Assembly: GCA_020831885.1 (NCBI GenBank)
Contig: JAFIFU010000001.1
Span: forward strand, 248,001 to 312,000
Reading direction: 5' to 3'
Source: Ectothiorhodospiraceae bacterium
GTDB taxonomy: Bacteria; Pseudomonadota; Gammaproteobacteria; Nitrococcales; Aquisalimonadaceae
DNA: 64,000 nucleotides
Part shown: positions 50,800 through 61,486 of the stretch, piece by piece
Numbering within the stretch: the first letter of the stretch is position 1
Layout: the number at the start of each line of letters is the position of its first letter
Notes under the pieces: generated by a model
Databases searched by the model: none
The model's input: only the letters and a program-made list of their open reading frames with translations
What the model was told of the DNA's origin: nothing
Translations under genes and position numbers: made by a program

Positions 50800-51168
50800 A
50801 TGGGCCGGCGGCGGGGTGACGCGGATCTGCGGCTGGAGGCGATCGCCCCGGGGCGCCATGCCCTGCGCGGGGATCTGTCCGTGGAGACCGCGCGCATGTT
50901 CTGGGAACAGGGCCATCGCCTGCTGGGCGGTACGGGGCTCGTGCTGGATCTGGCCGGTGTGGAACGGGCCGATAGTGCCGGGTTGGCCGCTCTGGTGGCC
51001 CTGACCCGGGAAGCCCGGGCGGGCGGAATCCGTCTGAGCTTTGTTAACATACCGGCCCAGTTGAGGAACCTGGCGTCCGTATCCGGTGTGGAAGCACTGC
51101 TTCCGCTGGAGGCCGCCGGGAGGGAAACCAGCCCTGAGGGGCACCATCAGACAGAGTCGAGCCCATGA
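50800..51168 (+). CDS. mlaB: STAS-domain protein MlaB
   Basis: A 122-residue STAS domain protein that stabilises and controls the MlaF ATPase in the cytoplasm. LDLAGVERADSAGLAALVAL is the STAS core with the conserved serine after the aspartate. It starts two bases after the mlaD stop and overlaps the start of ibaG by four bases. No reading frame for mlaC exists between mlaD and mlaB. Confidence 0.88.
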   Translation: MGRRRGDADLRLEAIAPGRHALRGDLSVETARMFWEQGHRLLGGTGLVLDLAGVERADSAGLAALVALTREARAGGIRLSFVNIPAQLRNLASVSGVEALLPLEAAGRETSPEGHHQTESSP

Positions 51169-51410
51169 TGGAACCGGATCGCGTCAAGCAACTCATCGAG
51201 AATGGTATGCCCGGAAGCCGTGCCGAGGTCTCCGGCGATGGCCACCACTTCCAGGCGGTGATCATCAGCCCGGACTTCGAAGGCAAGCCCATACTGGAGC
51301 GGCACCGGATGGTCAAGGCGGCGTTGAAGGAGCATTTCGACTCCGGTGAACTGCACGCCCTGTCCATGCAGACCCTAACGCCCGGGCAGTGGGAGGAACG
51401 GCGGCAATAG
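51165..51410 (+). CDS. ibaG: BolA-family protein IbaG
   Basis: An 81-residue BolA/IbaG protein. It interacts with monothiol glutaredoxins in Fe-S or redox handling and influences acid stress and cell shape. The fold core GDGHHFQAVIISPDFEGK and LSMQTLTP are visible. It is in its usual place between mlaB and murA; the two leading ATGs (51165, 51168) cannot be distinguished. Confidence 0.93.
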   Translation: MMEPDRVKQLIENGMPGSRAEVSGDGHHFQAVIISPDFEGKPILERHRMVKAALKEHFDSGELHALSMQTLTPGQWEERRQ

Positions 51411-52721
<1,311 letters not shown>

Positions 52722-52746
52722 CGGTCGGACGACAACGGCAGAACCG

Positions 52747-53388
52747 ATGAGCGACATATTGACCATTGCGCTGTCCAAAGGGCGCATTCTGGAGGACACA
52801 CTGCCCCTGCTGGCCGAGGCGGGTATCGAGCCGGCGGAACCGCCGGGGCGCAGTCGCAAGCTGGTGCTGGATACCAACCGCGAAGGGGTCAAGATCGTGA
52901 TCCTCCGCGCCACGGACGTGCCCACCTACGTTCAGTACGGCGCTGCGGATCTGGGGGTGGCCGGCAAGGACGTACTCATGGAGCACGGTGGCCGTGATCT
53001 GTACGAGCCGCTGGATTTGGGGATCGCCCGCTGCCGCATGATGGTGGCCGGCAAGCCTGGGGCCAACGAGGGGCACGACGCCCTGCGGGTGGCCACCAAG
53101 TTCGTCAACATCACCCGGCGTTACTTTGCGGAGCAGGGGCGTCAGGTGGAGACGGTGAAACTCTACGGTTCCATGGAGCTGGCGCCACTGGCCGGGCTCG
53201 CTGACCTGATCGTGGATCTGGTGGACACCGGCAACACACTGAAGGCCAACGGCCTTGAGCCGCTGGAGCATATCGCCGATATCAGCTCCCGACTTATCGT
53301 GAACCGGGCGGCGATGAAAATGAAGCACCGTCGGATCAAAGGGCTGATCGACCGGCTTGCCGCCGCCGTGAACGCACGCTCGACCTGA
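52747..53388 (+). CDS. hisG: ATP phosphoribosyltransferase, short form HisGS
   Basis: A 213-residue catalytic subunit of the first step of histidine synthesis. It has ALSKGRI at the N-terminus and the PRPP-binding [14 protein letters not shown] loop. At this length the C-terminal regulatory domain is missing, so it belongs to the HisGS type that needs HisZ for activity and feedback. hisZ is not in the window. ATG 52747 gives the normal start. Confidence 0.95.
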   Translation: MSDILTIALSKGRILEDTLPLLAEAGIEPAEPPGRSRKLVLDTNREGVKIVILRATDVPTYVQYGAADLGVAGKDVLMEHGGRDLYEPLDLGIARCRMMVAGKPGANEGHDALRVATKFVNITRRYFAEQGRQVETVKLYGSMELAPLAGLADLIVDLVDTGNTLKANGLEPLEHIADISSRLIVNRAAMKMKHRRIKGLIDRLAAAVNARST

Positions 53389-53400
53389 GAGAGGTAGGTC

Positions 53401-54714
53401 ATGCTGGACATTGCGCGCTTGAGTACCACCCAGCCGGATTTCTGGGAGGCATTACGCCGGCTCATCGCCTGGCAGCCGGAGCACGAGACCCGCGTCGGTG
53501 AGGCCGTCAACGAGATCCTGCAAGCGGTGCAGGACGAGGGGGACACGGCCGTCCTGCGCTACACAAAACGCTTCGATCGCCTGGAGGCCGATTCCCTGGC
53601 CGACCTGGAGCTGGGTCAGGAGCGGTTGCGTCTGGCCTTCGAGGATCTGCCTCGGGAGCAGCGGCAGGCCCTGGAATTCGCCGCCGGGCGCATCCGGGCC
53701 TATGCGGAACGGCAGAAGGGGGAGTCCTGGCGCATCGAGGAAGCGGACGGAACCGTGCTCGGGCAGAAGGTCACCCCGCTGGACCGCGTGGGCCTGTATG
53801 TCCCGGGCGGGAAGGCCGCTTATCCGTCGTCCGTACTCATGAACGCCGTCCCGGCCCACGTGGCGGGCGTGGAAGAGATCATCATGGTGGTACCGGCCCC
53901 GGGCGGCGAGATATCGCCCACGGTGCTGGCCGCCGCCTGGCTCGGGGGTGTTTCCCGGGTGTTCACCGTGGGGGGTGCGCAGGCGGTGGCCGCCCTGGCC
54001 TACGGAACCGAGACGATCCCCGCTGTGGACAAGATCGTCGGGCCCGGCAATGCCTACGTGGCGGAGGCCAAACGCCGGGTGTTCGGCACGGTGGGCATCG
54101 ACATGATCGCCGGCCCTTCCGAGATCCTGATCGTCTGCGACGGCCAGACCGACCCCGACTGGATTGCCATGGACCTTTTCTCCCAGGCCGAGCACGACGA
54201 GGAGGCCCAGGCCATCCTCGTCTGTCCGGAACCGCTCTACCTGGATCAGGTGCAGAGTTCCATCGAACGGCTGCTGCCGCAGATGGAACGTTCCGACATC
54301 ATCCGCACCTCCCTCTCCGGGCGCGGGGCGCTGATTTGCGTGCGGGATCTGGTGGAGGCCGAACAGGTGGTGAACTACGTGGCGCCGGAGCATCTGGAGC
54401 TTTCCGTGGCCGAACCGGAGAAAATGGCGGCCCGCATCCGCCACGCCGGGGCGATCTTCCTGGGACGCCACAGCTCCGAGACGCTGGGCGATTATGTGGC
54501 CGGACCAAACCATGTCCTGCCCACATCCCGGACCGCGCGCTTTGCCTCGCCGCTGGGCGTTTACGACTTCCAGAAGCGCAGCAGTATCATCCACTGCTCC
54601 CCGGCGGGCGCCGAGACGCTGGGCCGGTGGGCCAGCGTGCTGGCGCGCAGCGAAGGGCTGACCGCGCATGCCCAGTCGGCGGAATACCGTACGGAGGGCG
54701 AGGGGCGTGAGTGA
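53401..54714 (+). CDS. hisD: Histidinol dehydrogenase
   Basis: A 437-residue zinc enzyme performing the last two oxidations to histidine. [12 protein letters not shown] and [13 protein letters not shown] (zinc-ligand region) are present, as is [10 protein letters not shown]. Starts 12 bases after hisG; GAGAGAGGTAGGT precedes the ATG. Ends overlapping the hisC start by eight bases. Confidence 0.96.
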   Translation: MLDIARLSTTQPDFWEALRRLIAWQPEHETRVGEAVNEILQAVQDEGDTAVLRYTKRFDRLEADSLADLELGQERLRLAFEDLPREQRQALEFAAGRIRAYAERQKGESWRIEEADGTVLGQKVTPLDRVGLYVPGGKAAYPSSVLMNAVPAHVAGVEEIIMVVPAPGGEISPTVLAAAWLGGVSRVFTVGGAQAVAALAYGTETIPAVDKIVGPGNAYVAEAKRRVFGTVGIDMIAGPSEILIVCDGQTDPDWIAMDLFSQAEHDEEAQAILVCPEPLYLDQVQSSIERLLPQMERSDIIRTSLSGRGALICVRDLVEAEQVVNYVAPEHLELSVAEPEKMAARIRHAGAIFLGRHSSETLGDYVAGPNHVLPTSRTARFASPLGVYDFQKRSSIIHCSPAGAETLGRWASVLARSEGLTAHAQSAEYRTEGEGRE

Positions 54715-55795
54715 TCCGGAATCGCTGATCCGGACCCTGATCCGGCCGGCCGTGCAGGACATGCAGGCCTACCATGTGCCCCCGTCCCGGGGGCTGGTCA
54801 AGCTGGATGCCATGGAAAACCCGTTCGGCTGGCCGAAGGAACTGGTTGATGCCTGGGTGGAACGGCTGCGGGGGGTCCAGCTGAACCGTTACCCGGATCC
54901 GTCCGCGTCCGCGCTCAAGCAGCAGATGCGCCGGGTTCTGGGGGTCCCGGGGAATGCGGAGTTGCTCCTCGGTAATGGTTCCGACGAACTGATCCAGTTG
55001 CTGGGCATGGCCCTCGGGGGGGAGAGGCGCACGGTTCTCACTGTCGGGCCGAGTTTCGCCATGTACCGGCTTATCGCCCTGTTCACCGGCATGGCGTACG
55101 TGGAGGTCCCGCTACGCGCCGGTGACTTCGCGTTGGATACCGAGGCCACGCTGACCGCGGTCGACGCGCATCGTCCGGCCATCATTTACCTGGCTTATCC
55201 GAACAATCCCACCGGCAACGCCTTCGACCGCCAGGCGGTGGAATCGGTGGTCCGGGCCGCCCCGGGGGTGGTGGTTCTGGACGAGGCGTATCATGCGTTC
55301 TGTGGCGAGAGCTTCGCCGGTGACCTGGCCCGCTACCCGAACCTGCTGGTGATGCGGACGGTTTCCAAGATGGGGCTGGCGGGGTTGCGTCTGGGGTATC
55401 TGATGGGGCATCCGGCCTGGCTGGAACAACTCGAGAAATGCCGCCTTCCCTATAACGTGGGTGTGCTCACCCAGTTGAGTGCCCGGTTCGCACTGGAGCA
55501 TGTGGAGGTGCTGGATGCCCAGACCGCCCGCATCCGGGAGGAGAGGGAACGCCTGCTGGCCGGGCTGCAGGCAATGGATCATCTGCGGGTCTGGCCCAGT
55601 CAGGCCAATTTCATCACCTTCCGGGTGCCGGCGGGCCGCGCCCGGGCCATCCACCAGTCCATCCGGGAGCAGGGCGTGCTCATCAAGCTGCTGGACGGGT
55701 CACACCCGATGCTGGAGGACTGCCTGCGCGTGACCGTCGGCACGCCGGATGAGAACCGCCAGTTCCTTCAGGCGCTGACCCGCGCCATACAATAG
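54707..55795 (+). CDS. hisC: Histidinol-phosphate aminotransferase
   Basis: A 362-residue PLP-dependent class I/II aminotransferase. The N-terminal [23 protein letters not shown] and the PLP lysine in [15 protein letters not shown] are visible. The start is GTG 54707, overlapping hisD; in-frame earlier codons lie deeper in hisD. This is the third gene of murA-hisG-hisD-hisC, an order also seen in Pseudomonas. Confidence 0.95.
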   Translation: MSDPESLIRTLIRPAVQDMQAYHVPPSRGLVKLDAMENPFGWPKELVDAWVERLRGVQLNRYPDPSASALKQQMRRVLGVPGNAELLLGNGSDELIQLLGMALGGERRTVLTVGPSFAMYRLIALFTGMAYVEVPLRAGDFALDTEATLTAVDAHRPAIIYLAYPNNPTGNAFDRQAVESVVRAAPGVVVLDEAYHAFCGESFAGDLARYPNLLVMRTVSKMGLAGLRLGYLMGHPAWLEQLEKCRLPYNVGVLTQLSARFALEHVEVLDAQTARIREERERLLAGLQAMDHLRVWPSQANFITFRVPAGRARAIHQSIREQGVLIKLLDGSHPMLEDCLRVTVGTPDENRQFLQALTRAIQ

Positions 55796-55810
55796 GGCGT
55801 ACCCGGGGGC

Positions 55811-56992
55811 TCAGCGAAGCTCCCGCGCCGCCGGGCGCTCGCGGACTGTCAGGCTCCATTCCCGGCGCTCGCCCTGGCTGAGCCCGTTGACCGTGACCGT
55901 TTCTCCAGGAGGCTGATCCGTTACCAGGTGCAGCAGATCCTGCACATTGGTCACCGCGTGGTCGTTGATTCGCAGGATAATATCCCCCGGGGTCAGTCCC
56001 GCCTCCTGCGCCGGGCCGTCGCGGAGAACGCCGGCCACCACCACACCGTTGCTGCTGTCCAGATCGAACGAGGCCGCCAGTTCCGGCGTCAGGTTCTGCA
56101 CCTCCACCCCGGCCCATCCGCGGATCACCCGCCCGTGTTCGATGATGCTCTCCATCACGCCACGGGCAAGCCGCCCCGGGATGGCGAAGCCGATGCCATG
56201 GGAGCCGCCGGACCGGGTGAAGATCGCCGTGTTCACGCCCACCAGCTCGCCATGAGCGTTGATCAGGGCACCGCCGGAGTTGCCGGGGTTGATCGCGGCA
56301 TCGGTCTGGATGAAGTTCTCGAAGGTGGAAAGCCCCAGTTGGCTGCGGCCGGTGGCGCTGACGATTCCCTGGGTGACTGTCTGTCCCACGCCGAAGGGGT
56401 TGCCGATTGCCAGGACCACGTCGCCCACCCGGAGCTCTTCCGAGTGTCCCAGGGTGATCACCGGCAACCCGCCCAGCTCGATCTGCAGGACGGCAAGGTC
56501 GGTCTCCGGGTCCGCGCCCACCACCTGGGCTTCGGCGGAACGGCCGTCGTTCAGCGCCACCTGGATCTCGTCGGCGCCGTCGATGACGTGATTGTTGGTG
56601 AGCACATAGCCCGATGCGGAGATGATGACACCGGACCCGAGGTTGGTCTCCCTGCGCTCCCGCTCCTGCTCCCGTTCACCGAAGAAGCGCCGGAACAGGG
56701 GGTCGTCGTAGAACGGGTGTTCCGGCCGGGTGACGCGCTTTGCGGTGAATATGTTCACCACCGCCGGTGCTGCCGCCTCCACCGCATCGGCATAAGAGGC
56801 CGGACCGGCCTGTCGCAGCGGCCGGCCGTCCTCGGTGTCCACCGGTGGCGCCTGGCGGAGTTCCACCACCCGCGCCGGCACGGGGTCCCGCGGGCCGAGA
56901 AGATCGGGAAACATCCAGAGAATCCCCGCGGCCACGGCGATGCCGAAGAGGAAATACACCATCACGGTACGGAAGAAGCGGCGCGTGTGCAT
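55811..56992 (-). CDS. DegS/AlgW-type periplasmic serine protease
   Basis: A 393-residue S1C protease anchored by one N-terminal helix (about residues 8-27). The triad is H135 (TNNHV), D165 (DPETDLAVL) and S239 (NPGNSGGALI), followed by a single PDZ domain (from about residue 285). One PDZ plus a membrane anchor fits DegS/AlgW, which senses misfolded outer-membrane proteins and starts cleavage of the anti-sigma-E factor. Next to hisC, as algW is in Pseudomonas. Its stop is 15 bases from the hisC stop, in convergent orientation. Confidence 0.9.
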   Translation of the reverse strand: MHTRRFFRTVMVYFLFGIAVAAGILWMFPDLLGPRDPVPARVVELRQAPPVDTEDGRPLRQAGPASYADAVEAAAPAVVNIFTAKRVTRPEHPFYDDPLFRRFFGEREQERERRETNLGSGVIISASGYVLTNNHVIDGADEIQVALNDGRSAEAQVVGADPETDLAVLQIELGGLPVITLGHSEELRVGDVVLAIGNPFGVGQTVTQGIVSATGRSQLGLSTFENFIQTDAAINPGNSGGALINAHGELVGVNTAIFTRSGGSHGIGFAIPGRLARGVMESIIEHGRVIRGWAGVEVQNLTPELAASFDLDSSNGVVVAGVLRDGPAQEAGLTPGDIILRINDHAVTNVQDLLHLVTDQPPGETVTVNGLSQGERREWSLTVRERPAARELR

Positions 56993-57237
56993 CCTGAACC
57001 CGGTCAGTCGGAAATATTGCCCTGTCTCAGGGGTGGTGCTTGCAACGGGCCCGCCGCCGGCAGGCCGGCAGCGCCTGATGGGCGGGCCGGATGCGACGGC
57101 GCCTGACGGATTTCGCAGGCCGCGTGCCCGATACCGAAAACCTTGTCAGTCGCGGACCCGATGCGGGTATTCTACCGCATTTACCGATTTTGGCTTTCAG
57201 CCGGCGGCCCCATGTCTCAGCCGATGGGAGGAGCAGG

Positions 57238-57996
57238 ATGATCACCCGGGATGAACTCACGACGTATCTGGACGAACTGCTTCAGGTGCCGCGGTTTCAG
57301 GATTATGCCCCCAACGGGCTGCAGGTGGAGGGGCGGGTGGAAATCCGCCGGCTGATCTCCGGAGTGACCGCCTGTCAGGCCCTGCTGGACGAGGCCGTGG
57401 CCTGGCAGGCCGACGCCGTGCTGGTCCACCACGGCTATTTCTGGAAAGGTGAGGGCGCCTGCGTGACCGGGATGAAGGCGCGCCGATTGCGTACCCTCCT
57501 GTTGGCCGATATCAATCTGCTGGCTTTTCATCTGCCTCTGGATGCCCACCCCGAGCTGGGGAACAATGCGCAGTTGGCCAAGCGGCTCGGGCTTGAGATC
57601 CAGGGGACGTTCAATACCGGTACGGCGCTGGATCTGGGGTTTCTAGGCCGGTTGCCGGAGCCGGAGCCGCTGGCCGGCTTCGCCCGCCGGGTTGCCGGGG
57701 CGCTGGGGCGGGAGCCCCTGGTGGTGTCCGGGGGCGCGCGACCGGTGCAGTGCATGGCCTGGTGTACCGGAGCGGCGCAGGGGTACATCGAGCTGGCTGC
57801 CGACTGCGGGGTGGACCTGTATCTCTCCGGGGAGATCTCGGAGCCCACTGTCCATGTGGCCCGGGAGCGCGGTGTGCATTACGTCGCGGCTGGCCATCAT
57901 GCCACCGAGCGTTACGGGGCGCTGGCGCTGGGCGAACATCTGGCGGCGCGTTTCGGGCTGGTGCACCGGTTTGTGGACATCGACAGCCCCGCCTGA
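57238..57996 (+). CDS. Nif3-like dinuclear metal-centre protein
   Basis: A 252-residue Nif3/DUF34 family (YbgI-like) protein. Metal ligands are in LVHHGYFW near the middle of the N-terminal half, HLPLDAHP, and in the C-terminal GHHATERYG. Related proteins form hexameric rings; GTP cyclohydrolase-type activity has been suggested, but the function is unresolved. ATG 57238 is preceded by GGGAGGAGCAGG. It lies between degS and the pet operon. Confidence 0.9.
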   Translation: MITRDELTTYLDELLQVPRFQDYAPNGLQVEGRVEIRRLISGVTACQALLDEAVAWQADAVLVHHGYFWKGEGACVTGMKARRLRTLLLADINLLAFHLPLDAHPELGNNAQLAKRLGLEIQGTFNTGTALDLGFLGRLPEPEPLAGFARRVAGALGREPLVVSGGARPVQCMAWCTGAAQGYIELAADCGVDLYLSGEISEPTVHVARERGVHYVAAGHHATERYGALALGEHLAARFGLVHRFVDIDSPA

Positions 57997-58091
57997 CCAG
58001 CGGAATGCCCGCTCCTGTGGTTGTATGGCGACGGCCCGGCTTGACCTGTCCTGCCCGATGTTGGATCCTTGTGCGCCGTGCCGGCGGGGTG

Positions 58092-58110
58092 GCGGGCAGG
58101 TTTTGCCCGC
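58092..58110 (+). terminator. Hairpin between the Nif3-like gene and petA
   Basis: GCGGGCA (58092-58098) pairs with TGCCCGC (58104-58110) around a five-base loop. No U-tract follows. About 95 bases after the Nif3-like stop, so it could mark the end of that transcript before petA. Confidence 0.4.
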
Positions 58111-58187
58111 ATGATGCGAGCGTTCCTCAGACGGTTACCGTATCAATTCAATTCCAGTTCCAGTTCAACCCAATTCAGGGGGCGTAA

Positions 58188-58781
58188 ATGAATCAGGATG
58201 GCGCGGATAAGAGCAGACGCCGTTTTCTGACTGCGGCCACGACCGTGGTCGGCGGTGTCGGCGCGGCCTTCTTGGCAGTCCCGTTTCTCGCGTACTGGAG
58301 GCCCAGCGCCAAAGCGCAGGCAGCGGGCGCTCCGGTGGAGGTGGACATCAGTCAGCTGGAAGTCGGGCAGCTGATCAACGTGAAATGGCGTGGCAGCCCG
58401 GTCTGGGTGTTCAAACGCACCGAACAGAACATCGATGATCTGCCGCGACTGGACAACCTGCTGCGTGACCCTGATTCCGCGATTGATCAGCAGCCGGAAT
58501 ACGCCCGGAACAAGCACCGGTCGATCCGGCCGGAGATCATGGTGCTGATCGGAATCTGCACCCACCTGGGCTGCTCGCCGCTGTTCCATCCGGACAGCCG
58601 GCCACAGGGTATGGCCCGGGATTGGCACGGCGGCTTTTTCTGCCCCTGTCACGGCTCCTACTTTGATCTGGCTGGCCGCGTGTACACCGGGGTGCCCGCG
58701 CCCACCAACCTGGTGGTGCCGCCGTACCATTTCATCGATGATGACACCGTCCTGATTGGTGAAGACGAGGGGGCTGCCTGA
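58188..58781 (+). CDS. petA: Ubiquinol-cytochrome c reductase iron-sulfur subunit
   Basis: A 197-residue Rieske protein of complex III. It has a twin-arginine-type N-terminus (KSRRRFLTAA), a membrane anchor (residues ~15-36), and the two Rieske boxes CTHLGC (C124, H126, C129) and CPCHGS (C152, C154, H155) that bind the 2Fe-2S cluster. It passes electrons from ubiquinol to cytochrome c1. The stop overlaps the petB ATG by one base. Confidence 0.96.
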   Translation: MNQDGADKSRRRFLTAATTVVGGVGAAFLAVPFLAYWRPSAKAQAAGAPVEVDISQLEVGQLINVKWRGSPVWVFKRTEQNIDDLPRLDNLLRDPDSAIDQQPEYARNKHRSIRPEIMVLIGICTHLGCSPLFHPDSRPQGMARDWHGGFFCPCHGSYFDLAGRVYTGVPAPTNLVVPPYHFIDDDTVLIGEDEGAA

Positions 58782-60016
58782 TGAATCAGACCAAGAGCGG
58801 TGGCCTGATGGGCTGGATCGACGAGCGTTTTCCAGCCACCAAGATGTGGAATGAGCACCTGGCTCAGTACTACGCGCCAAAGAATTTCAATTTCTGGTAC
58901 TACTTCGGATCGCTGGCGCTGCTGGTGCTGGTCATCCAGATTCTGTCCGGAATCTGGCTGACCATGAACTACGTTCCCTCCGGGACCGAGGCCTTCACGT
59001 CCGTGGAGTACATCATGCGGGACGTGGAGTGGGGCTGGTTGATCCGGTACATCCACACCACCGGCGCTTCCGCGTTTTTCGTGGTGGTTTACCTGCACAT
59101 GTTCCGCGCGCTCATGTACGGCTCCTATCAGAAGCCGCGGGAGTTGCTGTGGATTTTCGGCTGCCTGATCCTGGTGGCGCTGATGGCCGAGGCCTTCATG
59201 GGCTACATGCTGCCCTGGGGGCAGATGTCCTACTGGGGCGCCCAGGTCATCATCAACCTGTTCGCCGCCGTGCCGGTGATCGGGCCTGAGCTGGCAACCT
59301 GGATCCGGGGGGATTTCATCATCTCCGAGATCACGCTGAACCGCTTCTTCGCTCTGCACGTGGTGGGCGTGCCGCTGGCTATCATCTTCCTGGTCGTGGC
59401 CCACATTCTGGCGCTGCACGAGGTGGGTTCCAACAACCCTGATGGCGTCGAGATCAAGAAGAACAAGGACAAGAACGGCAATCCCAGTGACGGCATCCCG
59501 TTCCATCCCTACTACACGGTGAAGGACCTGTTCGGCGTGGCCGTGTTCCTGATCTTTTTCTCCATCGTCGTGTTCTTCATCCCGGACTTTTTCGGGCTGT
59601 TCATCGAGCCGCCGAACTTCGAGCCGGCCAACCCGCTGGTTACGCCTGACCATATCGCGCCGGTCTGGTACTTCGCGCCGTACTACGCCATCCTCCGCGC
59701 CATTCCAGACACCTTCGGCGGCGTGGTTGCCATGGGGGCGGCCATCGTCATCCTGTTCTTCCTGCCCTGGCTGGACCGCGGTCGCGTGCGTTCAATCCGT
59801 TACCGGGGGCTGTCGTTCAAGATCGCACTGGCCGTGTTCGCCATCGGCTTCGTGCTGCTCACCTACCTGGGCACGCAGCCGGCCACCGGATTGAACACGC
59901 TGCTCAGCCGGGTCGGCACCGTGATCTACTTCGGCTACTTCATCTTCCTGTTCGTCTATACCGCCTTCGGCCTCGAGCAGACCAAGCCGGTTCCGGAAAG
60001 GGTGACAATGAAATGA
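58781..60016 (+). CDS. petB: Cytochrome b of the bc1 complex
   Basis: A 411-residue integral membrane protein with eight expected helices. It carries histidine ligands for hemes bL and bH in helices B and D (for example GASAFFVVVYLHMFRALMYG has the first pair's region). The Qo-site segment reads PDHIAPVWYF, a PEW-like motif altered to PVW. It is in the pet operon and overlaps petC by four bases. Confidence 0.96.
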   Translation: MNQTKSGGLMGWIDERFPATKMWNEHLAQYYAPKNFNFWYYFGSLALLVLVIQILSGIWLTMNYVPSGTEAFTSVEYIMRDVEWGWLIRYIHTTGASAFFVVVYLHMFRALMYGSYQKPRELLWIFGCLILVALMAEAFMGYMLPWGQMSYWGAQVIINLFAAVPVIGPELATWIRGDFIISEITLNRFFALHVVGVPLAIIFLVVAHILALHEVGSNNPDGVEIKKNKDKNGNPSDGIPFHPYYTVKDLFGVAVFLIFFSIVVFFIPDFFGLFIEPPNFEPANPLVTPDHIAPVWYFAPYYAILRAIPDTFGGVVAMGAAIVILFFLPWLDRGRVRSIRYRGLSFKIALAVFAIGFVLLTYLGTQPATGLNTLLSRVGTVIYFGYFIFLFVYTAFGLEQTKPVPERVTMK

Positions 60017-60741
60017 GAAAGCTGCTTCTGACGTTGGCACTTGCCCTGATTCCCGGACTCCTGATGGCGGCGCCCAAGGGCGGCAACTACATGAGCGTGG
60101 ATGTCGACCCCCACGACAAGCAGTCGCTCCAGCGTGGCGCCATGCTGTTCGCCAATTACTGCATGGCCTGCCATGAAGCGAGTCTGATGCGTTACAACCG
60201 TATCGGTCAGGATCTGGGGCTGGATGACGCGCTGGTGGAGCAATACCTGATCTTCAAGCCGGAGCAGCAGGCCCATGACGTGATGACCAACGTCATGACC
60301 GAGGCGGACGCGGAGCAGTGGTTCGGCGCTCCGGCGCCGGATCTGACACTGTACGCGCGCCGTCATGGCCCGGATCGGGTCTATACCTTTCTCAATGGCT
60401 TCTATCGCGACGATGATCAGCCGTTCGGAGTGAACAACATCGTGGTGAGCGGCGTTTCCATGCCCCACGTCCTGCAGGATCTCCAGGGGCTTCCGGAGCC
60501 GCGTTACGAGGAACGGGACGGGCGCATGGTCGTGGTGGGGGTCGAGGAGGCCACCAACGGGCGTTTGAGCCCGGAAGAGTATCGCGCGCTCACCCGGGAC
60601 CTGACCAATTTCATGGACTACATGGCGGAGCCGGTCAAGGCGGAGCGTGAGCGTCTGGGGGTCCGGGTGCTGGTGTTCCTCTTCATTTTCCTGATCGTGA
60701 CCTACCTGTTGAAACGCGAATACTGGAAGGACGTACACTGA
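60013..60741 (+). CDS. petC: Cytochrome c1
   Basis: A 242-residue c1 subunit. The signal sequence covers residues ~1-20; the heme site is CMACH (C50, C53, H54), an axial methionine candidate is in VSGVSMPHVL, and a C-terminal anchor helix is at about 218-234. It completes the bc1 operon petABC. A hairpin follows. Confidence 0.96.
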   Translation: MRKLLLTLALALIPGLLMAAPKGGNYMSVDVDPHDKQSLQRGAMLFANYCMACHEASLMRYNRIGQDLGLDDALVEQYLIFKPEQQAHDVMTNVMTEADAEQWFGAPAPDLTLYARRHGPDRVYTFLNGFYRDDDQPFGVNNIVVSGVSMPHVLQDLQGLPEPRYEERDGRMVVVGVEEATNGRLSPEEYRALTRDLTNFMDYMAEPVKAERERLGVRVLVFLFIFLIVTYLLKREYWKDVH

Positions 60742-60750
60742 ATGCCGACC

Positions 60751-60778
60751 GGCGGGGCGACAATCGGGTGGCCCCGCC
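60751..60778 (+). terminator. Hairpin downstream of petC
   Basis: Perfect eight-base arms GGCGGGGC (60751-60758) and GCCCCGCC (60771-60778) with a 12-base loop, nine bases after the petC stop. There is only a short TT after the stem, so it may be a partial terminator between pet and ssp genes. Confidence 0.5.
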
Positions 60779-60806
60779 TTGGCAAGCTTGACCGAGGGAG
60801 CCCCTG

Positions 60807-61430
60807 ATGGCGGCCGTGAACAAGCGCTCCGTGATGACCCTGTTCTCCGGGTCAACCTGCCCTTACTGCCATCGAGTCCGGTTCGTACTCGCGGAAAAGG
60901 GAATCACTGCGGATATCCACCTGATCGATCCGGACCGGCAGGCCGAGGATCTGGCGGATCTGAACCCCTACGGGACCGTACCCACCCTGGTGGATCGCGA
61001 CCTGGCCCTGTACGACACGCGCATTATCGTCGAGTACCTGGATGAGCGGTTCCCGCATCCGCCGTTGATGCCGGTGGATCCGGTGTCCCGGGCCAAGGCC
61101 CGTCTCGCCCTGTTCCGTATCGAGCAGGACTGGTACGGATTGCTTGCCGAACTGGAGAACGGCTCCAGAACGGCGGCGGACAAGGCGCGGAAGGCCCTGC
61201 GTGAGAGCCTGATCGCCAGCGATGAGTTGTTCCGTCAGGCGGAGTATTTCCTTAGCGAGGAATTCTCAGTGATGGACTGCGCCCTGGCGCCGTTGCTGTG
61301 GAGGCTGTCACGCCACGGTGTGGCGTTGGAGGGGGAGGCTCCCGCGCTGGAAGCCTACTGCGACCGCCTGTTCCAGCGGGACTCCTTCCAGCAGAGCCTG
61401 ACCGAAGCCGAACGCACCATGCGCAGTTGA
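60807..61430 (+). CDS. sspA: Stringent starvation protein A
   Basis: A 207-residue GST-fold protein that binds RNA polymerase and modulates transcription in starvation and acid stress. The thioredoxin-like half has SGSTCPYCHRVRFVLAEKG and the helical half is from about residue 90. ATG 60807 follows GAGGGAG. It comes directly after petC, and sspB follows, as in many gammaproteobacteria. Confidence 0.94.
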   Translation: MAAVNKRSVMTLFSGSTCPYCHRVRFVLAEKGITADIHLIDPDRQAEDLADLNPYGTVPTLVDRDLALYDTRIIVEYLDERFPHPPLMPVDPVSRAKARLALFRIEQDWYGLLAELENGSRTAADKARKALRESLIASDELFRQAEYFLSEEFSVMDCALAPLLWRLSRHGVALEGEAPALEAYCDRLFQRDSFQQSLTEAERTMRS

Positions 61431-61486
61431 GTTTCGCGTCAATCGGAGTGTACTCGGACTCGTTTCCTGGACAGTAGGTTGGCAAC

